Assembly (NCBI RefSeq): GCF_017114915.1
Contig: NZ_JAAUOE010000006.1
Span: forward strand, 124,001 to 188,000
DNA length: 64,000 nt
Direction: 5' to 3'
Origin: Pseudomonas frederiksbergensis
GTDB taxonomy: Bacteria > Pseudomonadota > Gammaproteobacteria > Pseudomonadales > Pseudomonadaceae
Of this stretch, positions 1 to 8,896 are shown piece after piece. The position numbers were made by a program, and so were the translations under genes. Position 1 is the first letter of the stretch; every line of letters starts with the position of its first letter. Under the pieces are notes generated by a model. That model was not told where the DNA came from and made no database searches. It saw only the letters and a list, made by a program, of their open reading frames with translations.

Positions 1-103
1 GACATTCATGTCATGGCCTCCTGACGGAGACCGGCCGTGGATGACATGCTGCAATGCGCACTCGGCAGCGGCGCGATCTTTGTGTAATGCAAGTTGACGG
101 CGT

Positions 104-2023
104 TCACGAGGCGCTCCAGCTCAGAGCGAACAGGGTTTGCCCCGGCAAATCGAAGCTGACGCGACCGTCCTTACAGTCGAATGGAGCGCTACGACTGCGG
201 CTGTCGGCACCGAAATACATCAGCGACCCCTTGGCCAGCGGACACGCCGCCCCGGCCAGATCGACACGCTGCAAGCGCGGGCCCTTATTGACCCCCAGCA
301 AACTGCGTTGGTGTTCGGTGGCCATGGCCAATACGTCGACTTCGAAGGCGTCGTTGTCCAGGCGCATGACGTTTTTCAGCCAGTGCTGCTGGATGAATTG
401 CTGGGCCAGGCCCACCGGTTTGAGCTCGAAACGATCGCCGCCCAGCACCCGCACCATGCCTTTGGGGTAGGTCGGTTCGTCGGCGGCCTGGAACCAGTTG
501 AGCATGTCCAGCAAGCCGTCCTGCGCCGAGTTGATGACCACCGAGGTCCACCATAGCGAAGCAAAATGGGTTTCTTGATCGTAGGGGCTCAGGCTTGAAC
601 CGCTGGACAGGTTGGTCTGGTCCAGCAGCAAGGCCTTGCGTGGCCGGCCCTTGGCATCGAGGCCCACCAGTTCGGCGGCGCGGCGCACGCTGTCGCGGTA
701 GACCCGGGTTGCCAGCAGGTCACGAATCATCCATTCGTGCCAGGCGAGGGCATCGATTTGCGCACCGGATTCGGCCAGCAGGCGCCGTGCCCAGTCGATA
801 CCGCGCTTATCGATGGCGTCATCGGCGAACGGACCGTTGACGAAGCGCGAAGTGGCGGGCATGGCGATGCGCACACCGGCCCTGGCGTTGGCCGGGTCGC
901 TGCGCACCTGCCGGGCCATGCTGTTGAAGATCGCCTGGTAGTTGGTGTAGCTCGGGTAATTGAGGTTCGGCTCGTCGGCGAAGGCGATGTAGTGAGTGCC
1001 GGTGCCGCCGAGGGCACGGGTCGCAGCCAGCCAGGCGTCGAGGCCGGCGTTGCTCACGGGGTCGGCCCGCAGATCGGCCTGGCGTTGGCTGCCGGCCAGC
1101 AGCGTGATGTCCTGGGTGATGCCGAAGCGGTTCTGATAGAGCTGGCGGAACGCATCTTCGTGGTGCGGATTTTGCGCGGTGACATCGACGAAACTGTAAT
1201 AGGAACCCGCCTGAGGCTTGAGGGCGTCGAGTACCGCGAAACTGGATTGAGGGGGCAGCACATAGGGCAGGTAAATGCCCAGGTTCGGGGTCGGGCCGAG
1301 CAGTTCTTTGTGCAGGGTCAAGCGGGTCTGGCCATCATCCTCGCGCAGCGGTTTGAGTTGCTGCGGGTTCTGGGCGAACAGGTTTGCCGTGCCATCGAGC
1401 CAGAACGCAACTTTGCCGCTGCCTTGCAGGCGCAGGCGCCAGACCTGTTCATCCTGGGTGACGGGCAATGCCACCTGATCGAACTGCCAATAGGCGCGAT
1501 AGGGTTTGAGCGTAAGCGTCACGTGTTGGTTGTCGCTCACACGCTGGGCCAGCAGAGCGCTGACGCCACCGTGAAACTTGCCGGCCAGCACCGCGTGTTC
1601 CCCCGGTGCGACTTTGAAATACAGCTCATCGCCGCCGCGGGTTTCGGCGCTGAAATGCACCTTGGCCGGGGCGAACAACGCCACGGTGCGTTCGTCGTGT
1701 TCGACCGTGTAGCGGCGGAAGCTGTAGCCGGGAATTTCCAGTCGATAACTGGCGGCCCCCGGCTTCAGTGGCCAGCTCTGTTTGCCTTGGGTTTCACTGG
1801 CGCCGATCAGGCGTTCGCCTTTCAGGTTGCCGTTGCCGTCGAGCAGGTACAGGCGTTCTTCGTTGGCATCGGCCTGCCACGCCGGGACCCAGCGGATGGT
1901 CAGTGTGTCGGGGCGATCCGCTTGCAGGTACAGACTGCCATCGCGAATATCAGCCCAGCGCATGGGCGCCGCCTGGGCACTCAAGCCGAGGCCCAGGCTC
2001 AACAGCAGCACGAGGCGTTTCAT
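104..2023 (-). CDS. Secreted TIM-barrel glycosidase-like protein of the EPS operon
   Basis: A 639-residue protein with an N-terminal signal peptide (hydrophobic LVLLLSLGLGLSAQA, cleavage expected after AQA). The start at 2023 is preferred because its ATG overlaps the flippase stop as ATGA and gives the signal peptide; a longer in-frame reading would run deep into the flippase gene. The N-terminal third looks like beta-sandwich sequence. The rest resembles a clan GH-A (GH39-like) barrel: FADEPN near residue 350 sits where the NEP acid/base motif is expected. The strand that should carry the nucleophile reads LLLDQTN, with no obvious glutamate, so activity is uncertain. It is the last gene of the operon. 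By analogy with PslG it may trim or release the polymer in the periplasm; that role is inferred. Confidence 0.7.
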   Translation of the reverse strand: MKRLVLLLSLGLGLSAQAAPMRWADIRDGSLYLQADRPDTLTIRWVPAWQADANEERLYLLDGNGNLKGERLIGASETQGKQSWPLKPGAASYRLEIPGYSFRRYTVEHDERTVALFAPAKVHFSAETRGGDELYFKVAPGEHAVLAGKFHGGVSALLAQRVSDNQHVTLTLKPYRAYWQFDQVALPVTQDEQVWRLRLQGSGKVAFWLDGTANLFAQNPQQLKPLREDDGQTRLTLHKELLGPTPNLGIYLPYVLPPQSSFAVLDALKPQAGSYYSFVDVTAQNPHHEDAFRQLYQNRFGITQDITLLAGSQRQADLRADPVSNAGLDAWLAATRALGGTGTHYIAFADEPNLNYPSYTNYQAIFNSMARQVRSDPANARAGVRIAMPATSRFVNGPFADDAIDKRGIDWARRLLAESGAQIDALAWHEWMIRDLLATRVYRDSVRRAAELVGLDAKGRPRKALLLDQTNLSSGSSLSPYDQETHFASLWWTSVVINSAQDGLLDMLNWFQAADEPTYPKGMVRVLGGDRFELKPVGLAQQFIQQHWLKNVMRLDNDAFEVDVLAMATEHQRSLLGVNKGPRLQRVDLAGAACPLAKGSLMYFGADSRSRSAPFDCKDGRVSFDLPGQTLFALSWSAS

Positions 2024-3324
2024 GCCGATTTCCGTTGCAGCATCTGAAGCATCGGTGCCACATCGCTGGGCAGGATGATCAGGGTTTGCCAGGCCGGTAC
2101 GCCGCTCAACCGGCAGTACATCACCAGCAGCGCGACGGTCACTGCCAGGTAGGCGATGGACGATGCCGTCGCGGCGCCGACGATGCCGTAGATCGGGATC
2201 AGCAGCAGGTTCAGGGCCAGGTTCAGCAGCGCCCCGAGGCCCACCAGCAGCGACACCGTGCCGGGGCGATTTTTGCCCAGCAAGTCCAGGCGCAGGATGC
2301 TCGCATAGCAAAGACCAAGCAGCCCCGGCAGCAGCGCCAGCAAGGCCGGGTAGGCCGGCTGATAGGCAATGCCGAACAGCGTGACGATCAGCCACTCGCC
2401 GATCACCGCCATGGTCAGGCAGCCGCCGAGCATCACCGTGGCGGTCAGGCGCAGGGCCAGCGGCGTCAGGCGATCCATGCCTTCGTCCTGTTGCAGCAGG
2501 CGCTTCATCAGCGGCGTGGTCACCGCTTCCGGCACGATCAGCAGCAACTCGGCGGCGGCGCTGGCCATGGCGTAATGACCCAACGCGGTGCTGCCGAGCA
2601 GGGCACCGATGAACAGGTAATCGGAGCGCAGAATCACTTGCTGGAACAGCAGGTCCGGATGGCTGCGGGCGCTGTAGCGCAACAGTTCATTCTGGCTGGT
2701 GCGGTCCCATTGCAATTTCAACGGCTGAGCACGGTTGAGCCAGAACCAACCGGCCAGCACCACCAGGCTGATGCCGGCCAGCCAGCTGATCAGCGCCGCT
2801 TCCAGCGCGGCGTCTTTCCACATCTGGAACAGGGCCAGAAACAGCAGCAGGGGCGCCAGGGATTCCATCAGCCGCAAGGCATTGAACGCGCCCACGCCGC
2901 CCGACGCATTATGCAAGGTCAGCAGGCCACTTTTGAGTACGGTCAGCGGCACCGCCAGCAGCAACAGCCAGGCGAGCAATCCCAGTTGCGTGGTGATGTC
3001 GAGTTCGCCGCCGAATTCGCGCACCAGCGCCACCACCAGCAAGGTCAGCAAACCCGCCAGCAGGCAACCGAACACCAGCACCTGGCTCAGCAGCAGACCC
3101 ATGGGCCGTTGCTTGGCCGCCTGATACCCCACCGCCGAATTCAGCCCGCCGCTGGTGGCGGCGCTGATCAGATCGGGCAGGGTGCTGAGCAGTGCGAACA
3201 GGCCACGCTCGCTGGGCCCCAGAATCCTTGCCAGCAACACGTTGCGCAGCAGGCGCAGACCGATCATCGCCAGTTTGGTGCCCATGCTCAGGGCCAGGTG
3301 TTTGAAGTAGTGACCGCGACTCAT
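2020..3324 (-). CDS. Wzx-type polysaccharide flippase (MATE/MOP superfamily)
   Basis: A 434-residue polytopic membrane protein with about 12 to 14 hydrophobic segments, beginning MSRGHYFKHLALSMGTK. It resembles the polysaccharide_synt/Wzx branch of the MOP superfamily, including the early LLRNVLLARILGPSERGLFA segment typical of these flippases. Its role would be to flip undecaprenyl-diphosphate-linked repeat units across the inner membrane for periplasmic polymerisation. The start codon overlaps the deacetylase stop by ATGA, and its own stop overlaps the next gene the same way, so translation is probably coupled. The substrate cannot be read from the sequence. Confidence 0.88.
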   Translation of the reverse strand: MSRGHYFKHLALSMGTKLAMIGLRLLRNVLLARILGPSERGLFALLSTLPDLISAATSGGLNSAVGYQAAKQRPMGLLLSQVLVFGCLLAGLLTLLVVALVREFGGELDITTQLGLLAWLLLLAVPLTVLKSGLLTLHNASGGVGAFNALRLMESLAPLLLFLALFQMWKDAALEAALISWLAGISLVVLAGWFWLNRAQPLKLQWDRTSQNELLRYSARSHPDLLFQQVILRSDYLFIGALLGSTALGHYAMASAAAELLLIVPEAVTTPLMKRLLQQDEGMDRLTPLALRLTATVMLGGCLTMAVIGEWLIVTLFGIAYQPAYPALLALLPGLLGLCYASILRLDLLGKNRPGTVSLLVGLGALLNLALNLLLIPIYGIVGAATASSIAYLAVTVALLVMYCRLSGVPAWQTLIILPSDVAPMLQMLQRKSA

Positions 3325-4334
3325 GGCCTGGCACCCCGGTAGATTCGCCAGGAGAGCAACTCCGGATTGCGCGCCGTGCGCTGGCTGATACCGACTCGTG
3401 GCAAGGCCAAAGGATCGCTGACACCCCGATAAATGCCGGCGACAGTGCCCAGGGCAAACGGGAAATCGTGGTCGGCCACGTGTTCGCGCACCCGCGCATC
3501 ATGGTCGCCATTGGGGTAGCAGTAGACCGGCAGCGGCCGGTTGCAACCGTTGAGCAGGGCATTGCGACTGCGGCTCAGTTCTTCATCCAGATGTTGATCG
3601 TCAAGGCCGGTGAGGATCACGTGACTGGCGCCGTGGGGGCCGAAGCGGATCAACCCGCTGGCTTCCAGCGCACGGACTTGATGCCAGTCCAGGGCCTGGG
3701 GCAATGAGCCTGCGGGGCATTGATCGGTGAGCCGGTTCAGCTCCCCCGGCGACAGGGTTTTGAGGCTTTGCAGATAATGCAAAAGCGCCAGGCTGCGGCG
3801 CTGCACATCCAGATCATCGAGCAGCACTGGCAGCGGTCGTCCGGCCTGTCGCAGGCATTCAATCAAATGCGTCCGGGCTTTTTCACCGTGGCTGCGCCAC
3901 AGGGTCTCGCCCAGGCTCTCCCACCAGAAGCGTTGGCGGCTGCCGATGAAATCGGTGGAGAGAAAAATGCTCGCCGGTACCTGATACCTTTTGAGCAACG
4001 GGAAGGCATTCAGCGCGTTGTCGCGCCAGCCGTCGTCGAAGGTCAGTGTGATTTTGGGGCGCTCCGGCCTGTGCTCCGATCTCAGTGTGCCGGGTTGCAA
4101 AATCTCCATCAGTGGCACGCAATCGAAGTGTTTTTTCAACCAGAGCAGCAGATGCGTAAAGGCCTTCGGCCCGACGCACAGTTCATTGCGATGGGGCAGG
4201 TCGGCGGCGCGGTCATTGGGCAGCACCCGGTGCAGCATCAGGATCACCCCGGCGCCGTGCAATTGATGGCGGCCCACCGGCGAGTTGAGATAGAGCCAGC
4301 CACTGGTGCGTTTTATGAGTTGTTTGATCGCCAT
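3321..4334 (-). CDS. NodB-type polysaccharide deacetylase
   Basis: A 337-residue carbohydrate esterase family 4-like protein. The first NodB motif is visible as LTFDDGWRDN near residue 98 (the Asp-Asp pair), and a metal-binding His-x3-His (HGASH) follows near residue 235. There is no convincing signal peptide, so it may act on lipid-linked intermediates at the cytoplasmic face or be membrane associated. Deacetylases of this type remove N- or O-acetyl groups from EPS sugars. It starts 12 bases after the preceding glycosyltransferase, with AAAGG upstream, and overlaps the flippase start by ATGA. Confidence 0.85.
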   Translation of the reverse strand: MAIKQLIKRTSGWLYLNSPVGRHQLHGAGVILMLHRVLPNDRAADLPHRNELCVGPKAFTHLLLWLKKHFDCVPLMEILQPGTLRSEHRPERPKITLTFDDGWRDNALNAFPLLKRYQVPASIFLSTDFIGSRQRFWWESLGETLWRSHGEKARTHLIECLRQAGRPLPVLLDDLDVQRRSLALLHYLQSLKTLSPGELNRLTDQCPAGSLPQALDWHQVRALEASGLIRFGPHGASHVILTGLDDQHLDEELSRSRNALLNGCNRPLPVYCYPNGDHDARVREHVADHDFPFALGTVAGIYRGVSDPLALPRVGISQRTARNPELLSWRIYRGARP

Positions 4335-4346
4335 GGCGCGGCCCTT

Positions 4347-5501
4347 TCAACGATTTTGCTCAGGGTTCCATTGCGCGTACCGCTGGCCGCGCAGGAACTG
4401 CCACACACCGACACTCATCCCGGCGAGGGTCACCAGAACAAACGCGGCGAGGCGAAAAGGTCTGGGCAAGCGGTGTTGCCCATCCAGCAGACCGACGACG
4501 GCCACCGCATAACCGATCAGCTGTGCGATCAGGCTCAGGCGATAGAAGCCGTGTGCATTCCACAGCCAGACATTGCTCAGCAACAACGGCAGCAACAGGA
4601 CCGGCGCCAGGCGTCGAATCAATTTGTGGCTGATCAGCGCAATCGCATACAGGCCGTGGCGCCAAGGGTTCAGCAGCGCCCGGCGCTGGGCCAGGCTTTG
4701 CAGACCGCCGACGGTGACGCGCAGACGACGGCGCCATTGTTTGTTGATCTGATCGACGCCCTGGTCGGTGACCCGGGCTGCGGGCACATAGACGATGCGC
4801 TTGAACGCCACCGGCGCGCAGGTGCTGATAAAAAAATCATCGTTGACCTCCGCTGGCACGTTCTGGAACAGCTCGCGGCGCAGGGCGAGCAGGGCGCCGT
4901 CGGCGGAGACCATGCAGCCGGTGCGATTTTCCACCTTGCGCAGCCAGCCTTCGTAGTGCCGATAGAGGCTGTCGCCCAGGCTCAGGCCCTTGCCCGCCAC
5001 CGGGATCGACATTTGCCCGGCGCAGGCCCCGACCTCTGGATCGGCCAGGGGCGCGAGCAACTGACCGAGGGTGTCGGTCGACCATTGGTTGTCGGCATCG
5101 GTGAACACCAGGATCTCGCCGGTGCTCACGGCGACGCCGGCATTCAAGGTGGCCGCCTTGCCCTGACGGGGCAGGTCGAGCACGTTGATGCGCGGGTCGA
5201 TGACCCTGTGGGCGCGGGCCACGGTGTCGTCGGTGGAGCCGTCGCTGGCCAGAATGATGTGCAGCGAGCGCGCCTGATAATCCTGGGCGAGCAGGATGCG
5301 CAGTTTCTCTTCGATGTACTGGGCCTCGTTGTGCGCGGCGATGATGATGCTCACGTTCATCGGTTGTGCCGGCTCATGACGCCGCGCCGCAAACAACGGT
5401 GTGAGCAGCGTCAGCAGCAGCGGGTAGCCAAGCCAGGCGTACGCCGGCAATAGCAGGCACAACCAGAAAATAAGCTCAGCCACGGGCGGGTCTCCTGGCA
5501 T
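4347..5501 (-). CDS. Membrane glycosyltransferase family 2 (BcsA-like)
   Basis: A 384-residue GT2 enzyme with an N-terminal membrane segment (about residues 8-35), a GT-A catalytic domain (VSIIIAAHNE, ASDGSTDDT, FTDADNQW as DxD), a QWRRRLR motif near residue 263 resembling the QxxRW acceptor motif, and several C-terminal membrane segments. Together these fit a processive or single-addition transferase acting at the inner face of the membrane. It overlaps the upstream GT2 gene by 26 bases, the longest overlap in the operon. The sugar transferred is unknown. Confidence 0.87.
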   Translation of the reverse strand: MPGDPPVAELIFWLCLLLPAYAWLGYPLLLTLLTPLFAARRHEPAQPMNVSIIIAAHNEAQYIEEKLRILLAQDYQARSLHIILASDGSTDDTVARAHRVIDPRINVLDLPRQGKAATLNAGVAVSTGEILVFTDADNQWSTDTLGQLLAPLADPEVGACAGQMSIPVAGKGLSLGDSLYRHYEGWLRKVENRTGCMVSADGALLALRRELFQNVPAEVNDDFFISTCAPVAFKRIVYVPAARVTDQGVDQINKQWRRRLRVTVGGLQSLAQRRALLNPWRHGLYAIALISHKLIRRLAPVLLLPLLLSNVWLWNAHGFYRLSLIAQLIGYAVAVVGLLDGQHRLPRPFRLAAFVLVTLAGMSVGVWQFLRGQRYAQWNPEQNR

Positions 5502-6444
5502 TCCAATGACACAGGCTCAGGATGAGCGCGGCGCCGGCCAGGTGCAGGCGCACCCAGTGCAGGGCCCACAGTTGCAGCGTCAGGCGCAAGTCACGGTGTT
5601 TCAGGCTCTGGCGCAGGCTCAAGACCAGCGCGGGCAGGCTGGTGACGAATACGATGAATAACGCCACTTGGGCAGAACCGTTGAGCAGGGCGGACAGCGC
5701 CATGAAGTCCAGCAGCCACGCGCCCACCGACAGGGCGGGGAACCGCAGCAAGCGCAGACTCATCCCCTGGGCGCGCAGCAGTTGCAGGTGACTGCCCTGG
5801 CGCCACAACTCCTTGCCGATCCATTCGCGCCAGCTGCCTTCGTAACCCCAATGCAGGGCGACGCTTTGGTTGACCGCCAGCAGTCGGGCACCGGCTTCGT
5901 TCAGGCGCAGGGTGAATGCTTTGTCTTCGCCGGTGCGCAGGGTTTCGTCGAAGCCGCCGACCTTGTCGAACCAGTGGCGGCGCATTAGCAGGTTGGCGCT
6001 GGGCAGCCATTGCGCCGGGTGTAACGCGTGAGTGGTCGGGCGGGTCATGCGGCGTTGCCAGGCCGTGGCAAACCACGGCGCCTGGAGGGGGGTGTGCAAG
6101 TCCAGGGCGAGGACATCGGCCTGGCCGCCGGACTCCAGTTCGCACAGCCGGGTCAGCCAGTCCTCGGGCATTTCGATATCGGCATCGATGAAACCCAGCC
6201 ATTCGCCTGTCGCCATCGCTGCCCCGCGATTGCGCAGCGCACCGATCAGCAGGCCGGGCAACTCCAGCACCTGCGCACCGAACTGGCGGGCGATGTGCGG
6301 GCCCTGATCGTCGGAGCCGTTGTCGACCACGATCAACTCGCATTCCAGCGCGGCGGCCTCGGCGGCTTTTTTTGCGGCGAGCAAGGTGCGGCCGATGTGC
6401 CGGGCTTCGTTGTACATCGGAATGACGAGGCTGATGGGGCTCAT
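5476..6444 (-). CDS. Glycosyltransferase family 2
   Basis: A 322-residue GT2 protein. The N-terminal GT-A fold is clear: LVIPMYNEARHIGRTL, VVDNGSDD and FIDADIEMP (DxD) in the first 105 residues. A hydrophobic stretch near residues 235-275 suggests one or two membrane segments at the C-terminus. It would add one sugar of the repeat unit on undecaprenyl diphosphate. The start overlaps the upstream polymerase stop by ATGA, which fixes the start codon. Confidence 0.87.
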   Translation of the reverse strand: MSPISLVIPMYNEARHIGRTLLAAKKAAEAAALECELIVVDNGSDDQGPHIARQFGAQVLELPGLLIGALRNRGAAMATGEWLGFIDADIEMPEDWLTRLCELESGGQADVLALDLHTPLQAPWFATAWQRRMTRPTTHALHPAQWLPSANLLMRRHWFDKVGGFDETLRTGEDKAFTLRLNEAGARLLAVNQSVALHWGYEGSWREWIGKELWRQGSHLQLLRAQGMSLRLLRFPALSVGAWLLDFMALSALLNGSAQVALFIVFVTSLPALVLSLRQSLKHRDLRLTLQLWALHWVRLHLAGAALILSLCHWNARRPARG

Positions 6445-7808
6445 GCCCTGGCCTCCCTCAGTGGCGTTTCCTCAGCCTTGAGGCGCAACACCCAGGTCAG
6501 GGCGAGCATGATCCACAGGTATTTGTGATTCGGTGCGCTGAGGAACATCAAAAACAGCATCAGCGATAGATAGCTCATGCCCAGGTGCGTGATCAGGTCG
6601 GCCTGCTCCCAATTGCGTCGCAACATCCAGGCATGTCGGGCGCGGACCAGGTTGTACGCTCCAAGGCCCAGCATGCCGACGAACAATAGCCCGGCGGGAA
6701 TCCCCAGTTCACTGAAGATTTCCATGTAGGTGTTGTGGGCGCGGCGGTACAGGTCACCGGGCTTGCGGTTGGCGGAGAACACCTTGGCGTAACCGGTGGT
6801 GGCGTAGTGCAGCGGGAAGGTGCCAGGGCCGGTACCGAGTAACGGGTGCTCACGAATCATCTGGCTGCCGACCACAAGGTATGACGCGCGGCGGCCGAGG
6901 GATTCGTCCTGGCTTTTGGCGCCGGCCTTCAGAATGCTCAAGGACTGGATGCGCGCGACGTAACGGTCTGGAATGGAATACATGGCCAGCGGGATCACAA
7001 TCGCCAGGCCGAGCATGGCAAAGCCCAGATGGCGCGGACGGATGCGTGGCAACTGCGCGCGGTAGTGCCAGGCGCCGATCATCAAGCTGAGGAACAGCAC
7101 CACCAGCCCGGAACGTGAGTCGGTTTTGGTCATGCCGCCCAGCAGCAAAATGCAGCAGCCGCCCCAGAACAATCGGTGCAGCAGGTTCGGGCCGCGGATC
7201 ACCAGCAGCAGGGCCAACGGCATGGCGAAGGCGATCAGCAGGGCAAACGAGTTCGCGTCTTCCAGCAGCCCGGCGGCGCGGCCCTGGTCCTGATACTTGG
7301 TGGAGAACATGGCCAGCGCGCTGGTCGCACTGACGCTGAGGGTCACCAAGCGGGCGAACAGATCGAGGTTCAATTCACGGCCGACCAGCAAGGTGATCAC
7401 AAACAAAACCAGGCCGACGCTCAGATCCCGCAGATGACTCTGGGACATGTCCAGGTTGTCGGTATTGATCATGCTCAACAGGTACAACACCATGAACCCG
7501 ATCAGGCAGCGCCAGATGTTGCTGCGCAGGCGCTCGGACGGAATCTGGTGAATGGCCAGTTGCAACATCAGGATCAGTGCCAGTGACGCACCGATGAACT
7601 TGGTGCCCGACAGCGCACTGCCCTTGAAGAAACCTTCGAATGGCACCAGTGCCGCGATGCCCAGCAAACCCCAGGCGGGTTTTCGGTAAAGCACGGCGAT
7701 GGCCACCAGGCCCAGCACCGCGCCTGGCGCCAGATACGGGTAAGGACTGGCCAGCAAACCGAGGCAGACCAGGGCGAGCAGGCTGACGATCGAGAGCGGA
7801 AAGATCAC
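6441..7808 (-). CDS. O-antigen ligase/Wzy-type polymerase (Wzy_C family)
   Basis: A 455-residue polytopic membrane protein with ten or more hydrophobic helices and a long periplasmic loop at about residues 280-360. The loop has the Wzy_C/WaaL signature: IREHPLLGTGPGTF, then AHNTYMEIFSELGIPAGLL. In this operon it is most likely the polymerase joining repeat units in the periplasm, although WaaL ligases share the fold. The start codon is GTG, overlapping the upstream glycosyltransferase stop as GTGA. Confidence 0.87.
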   Translation of the reverse strand: MIFPLSIVSLLALVCLGLLASPYPYLAPGAVLGLVAIAVLYRKPAWGLLGIAALVPFEGFFKGSALSGTKFIGASLALILMLQLAIHQIPSERLRSNIWRCLIGFMVLYLLSMINTDNLDMSQSHLRDLSVGLVLFVITLLVGRELNLDLFARLVTLSVSATSALAMFSTKYQDQGRAAGLLEDANSFALLIAFAMPLALLLVIRGPNLLHRLFWGGCCILLLGGMTKTDSRSGLVVLFLSLMIGAWHYRAQLPRIRPRHLGFAMLGLAIVIPLAMYSIPDRYVARIQSLSILKAGAKSQDESLGRRASYLVVGSQMIREHPLLGTGPGTFPLHYATTGYAKVFSANRKPGDLYRRAHNTYMEIFSELGIPAGLLFVGMLGLGAYNLVRARHAWMLRRNWEQADLITHLGMSYLSLMLFLMFLSAPNHKYLWIMLALTWVLRLKAEETPLREARA

Positions 7809-8896
7809 GTGCGTGCCTCCCGTGCAGTACGGATATAAAGCTGCGACCAGCGTTCGGCCAAAGCCTTCAGGTCGTAACGGTCCAGTTGCGTACGTTTTGC
7901 GTTGTCGATCAATTCGCGAGCCAGCGCCGGCTCACTCAGCAACGTTTCGATGTGCCGGGCGAGGGCGGTGCTGTCGGTGGGGGGGGCCAGCAGTCCGTTG
8001 TGGCGGTCCTCCAGCACGTCGGGAATTCCGCCGACGCTGAACGCCACCACGGGCACCCCGGCCTGCATCGCCTCCAGCAAAATCATCGGCGTGCCTTCGG
8101 TGCGCGAGCTGATCACCAGCGCGTCGAGTTGTTGCCACCAGTGGACCATGTCGGTCTGGTAACCCGGCAGGGTGATGCGTTGGTGCAAGCCGGCTGCGGC
8201 AATCCGCGCCAGCAGGGTTTGTTGTTCCGGGCCGTCGCCGAGCATCACGGCGTCCAGTTGCGGGTATTGCTGGCAGAGCGGAATCAGGGCATCGAGAAAC
8301 AGGTCAGGGCCTTTTTCATGGCTCAGCCGACCGACGTAGCCCACCAGCCAGCGCGGGTGTCTGGGGTTGTGGGGCAGCAGGCCGTTGGCGGTTGGCAGAC
8401 CATTGGGGATCACTTGCAGTTTCTCCGTCCGGACACTGGCCTTGCGATGCAACACGGCGATGCTTTCGGCCACGCAAACCACCCGGGTCACCGACGCCGT
8501 GCGGCACAGTTGCAGGCTCAGCCAGCCATAGAAGCGTTGCTTGCGACTGCGCGGTGTGAATCCGTGCTGGGTGATCACCAACGGCAAATTCAACAACGTT
8601 GCGCCCACCCAGCCAAATAACAGACCCTTGAAATTGTGCGTGTTGATCAGCGGCCGTTCAGCCCGCCGCTGACGTAAATGACCCAGCAATTGCCCCAGTC
8701 CCGAGAAAGCACGGCAGTCGACCCCGGCATCGCGGAACCGATCGATCAGGGCTGGCGGCGCATCCAGAAACAGCACCTGGTGGCGTCCCGGCGTCGTCAG
8801 GCAGTGGTCCAGCAGCATCCGCTCAGCGCCATAGAAGCCGCCGCTGCTGATCAAATGCATGATCGGCAGCGCGCTGGCACTGAGCGGCCCGTTCAA
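7805..8896 (-). CDS. Glycosyltransferase family 4
   Basis: A GT-B glycosyltransferase of about 363 residues. Key features are HLISSGGFYGAE at the N-terminus (donor/acceptor loop), VGYVGRLSHEKGPDLF near the middle and the C-terminal EGTPMILLEA, the E-x7-E motif of retaining GT4 enzymes. I chose the TTG at 8896 because it overlaps the upstream stop as TTGA, like the other junctions here. A TTG at 8908 and an ATG at 8860 are also possible, and none has a strong ribosome binding site. Its role is addition of a sugar to the lipid-linked EPS repeat. Confidence 0.86.
   Translation of the reverse strand: MNGPLSASALPIMHLISSGGFYGAERMLLDHCLTTPGRHQVLFLDAPPALIDRFRDAGVDCRAFSGLGQLLGHLRQRRAERPLINTHNFKGLLFGWVGATLLNLPLVITQHGFTPRSRKQRFYGWLSLQLCRTASVTRVVCVAESIAVLHRKASVRTEKLQVIPNGLPTANGLLPHNPRHPRWLVGYVGRLSHEKGPDLFLDALIPLCQQYPQLDAVMLGDGPEQQTLLARIAAAGLHQRITLPGYQTDMVHWWQQLDALVISSRTEGTPMILLEAMQAGVPVVAFSVGGIPDVLEDRHNGLLAPPTDSTALARHIETLLSEPALARELIDNAKRTQLDRYDLKALAERWSQLYIRTAREART

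Noticed and set aside
1768-3342. A plus-strand Gln-rich open frame opposite the flippase
   Set aside because: Composition is typical of antisense frames in GC-rich genes, and the flippase is clear on the other strand.
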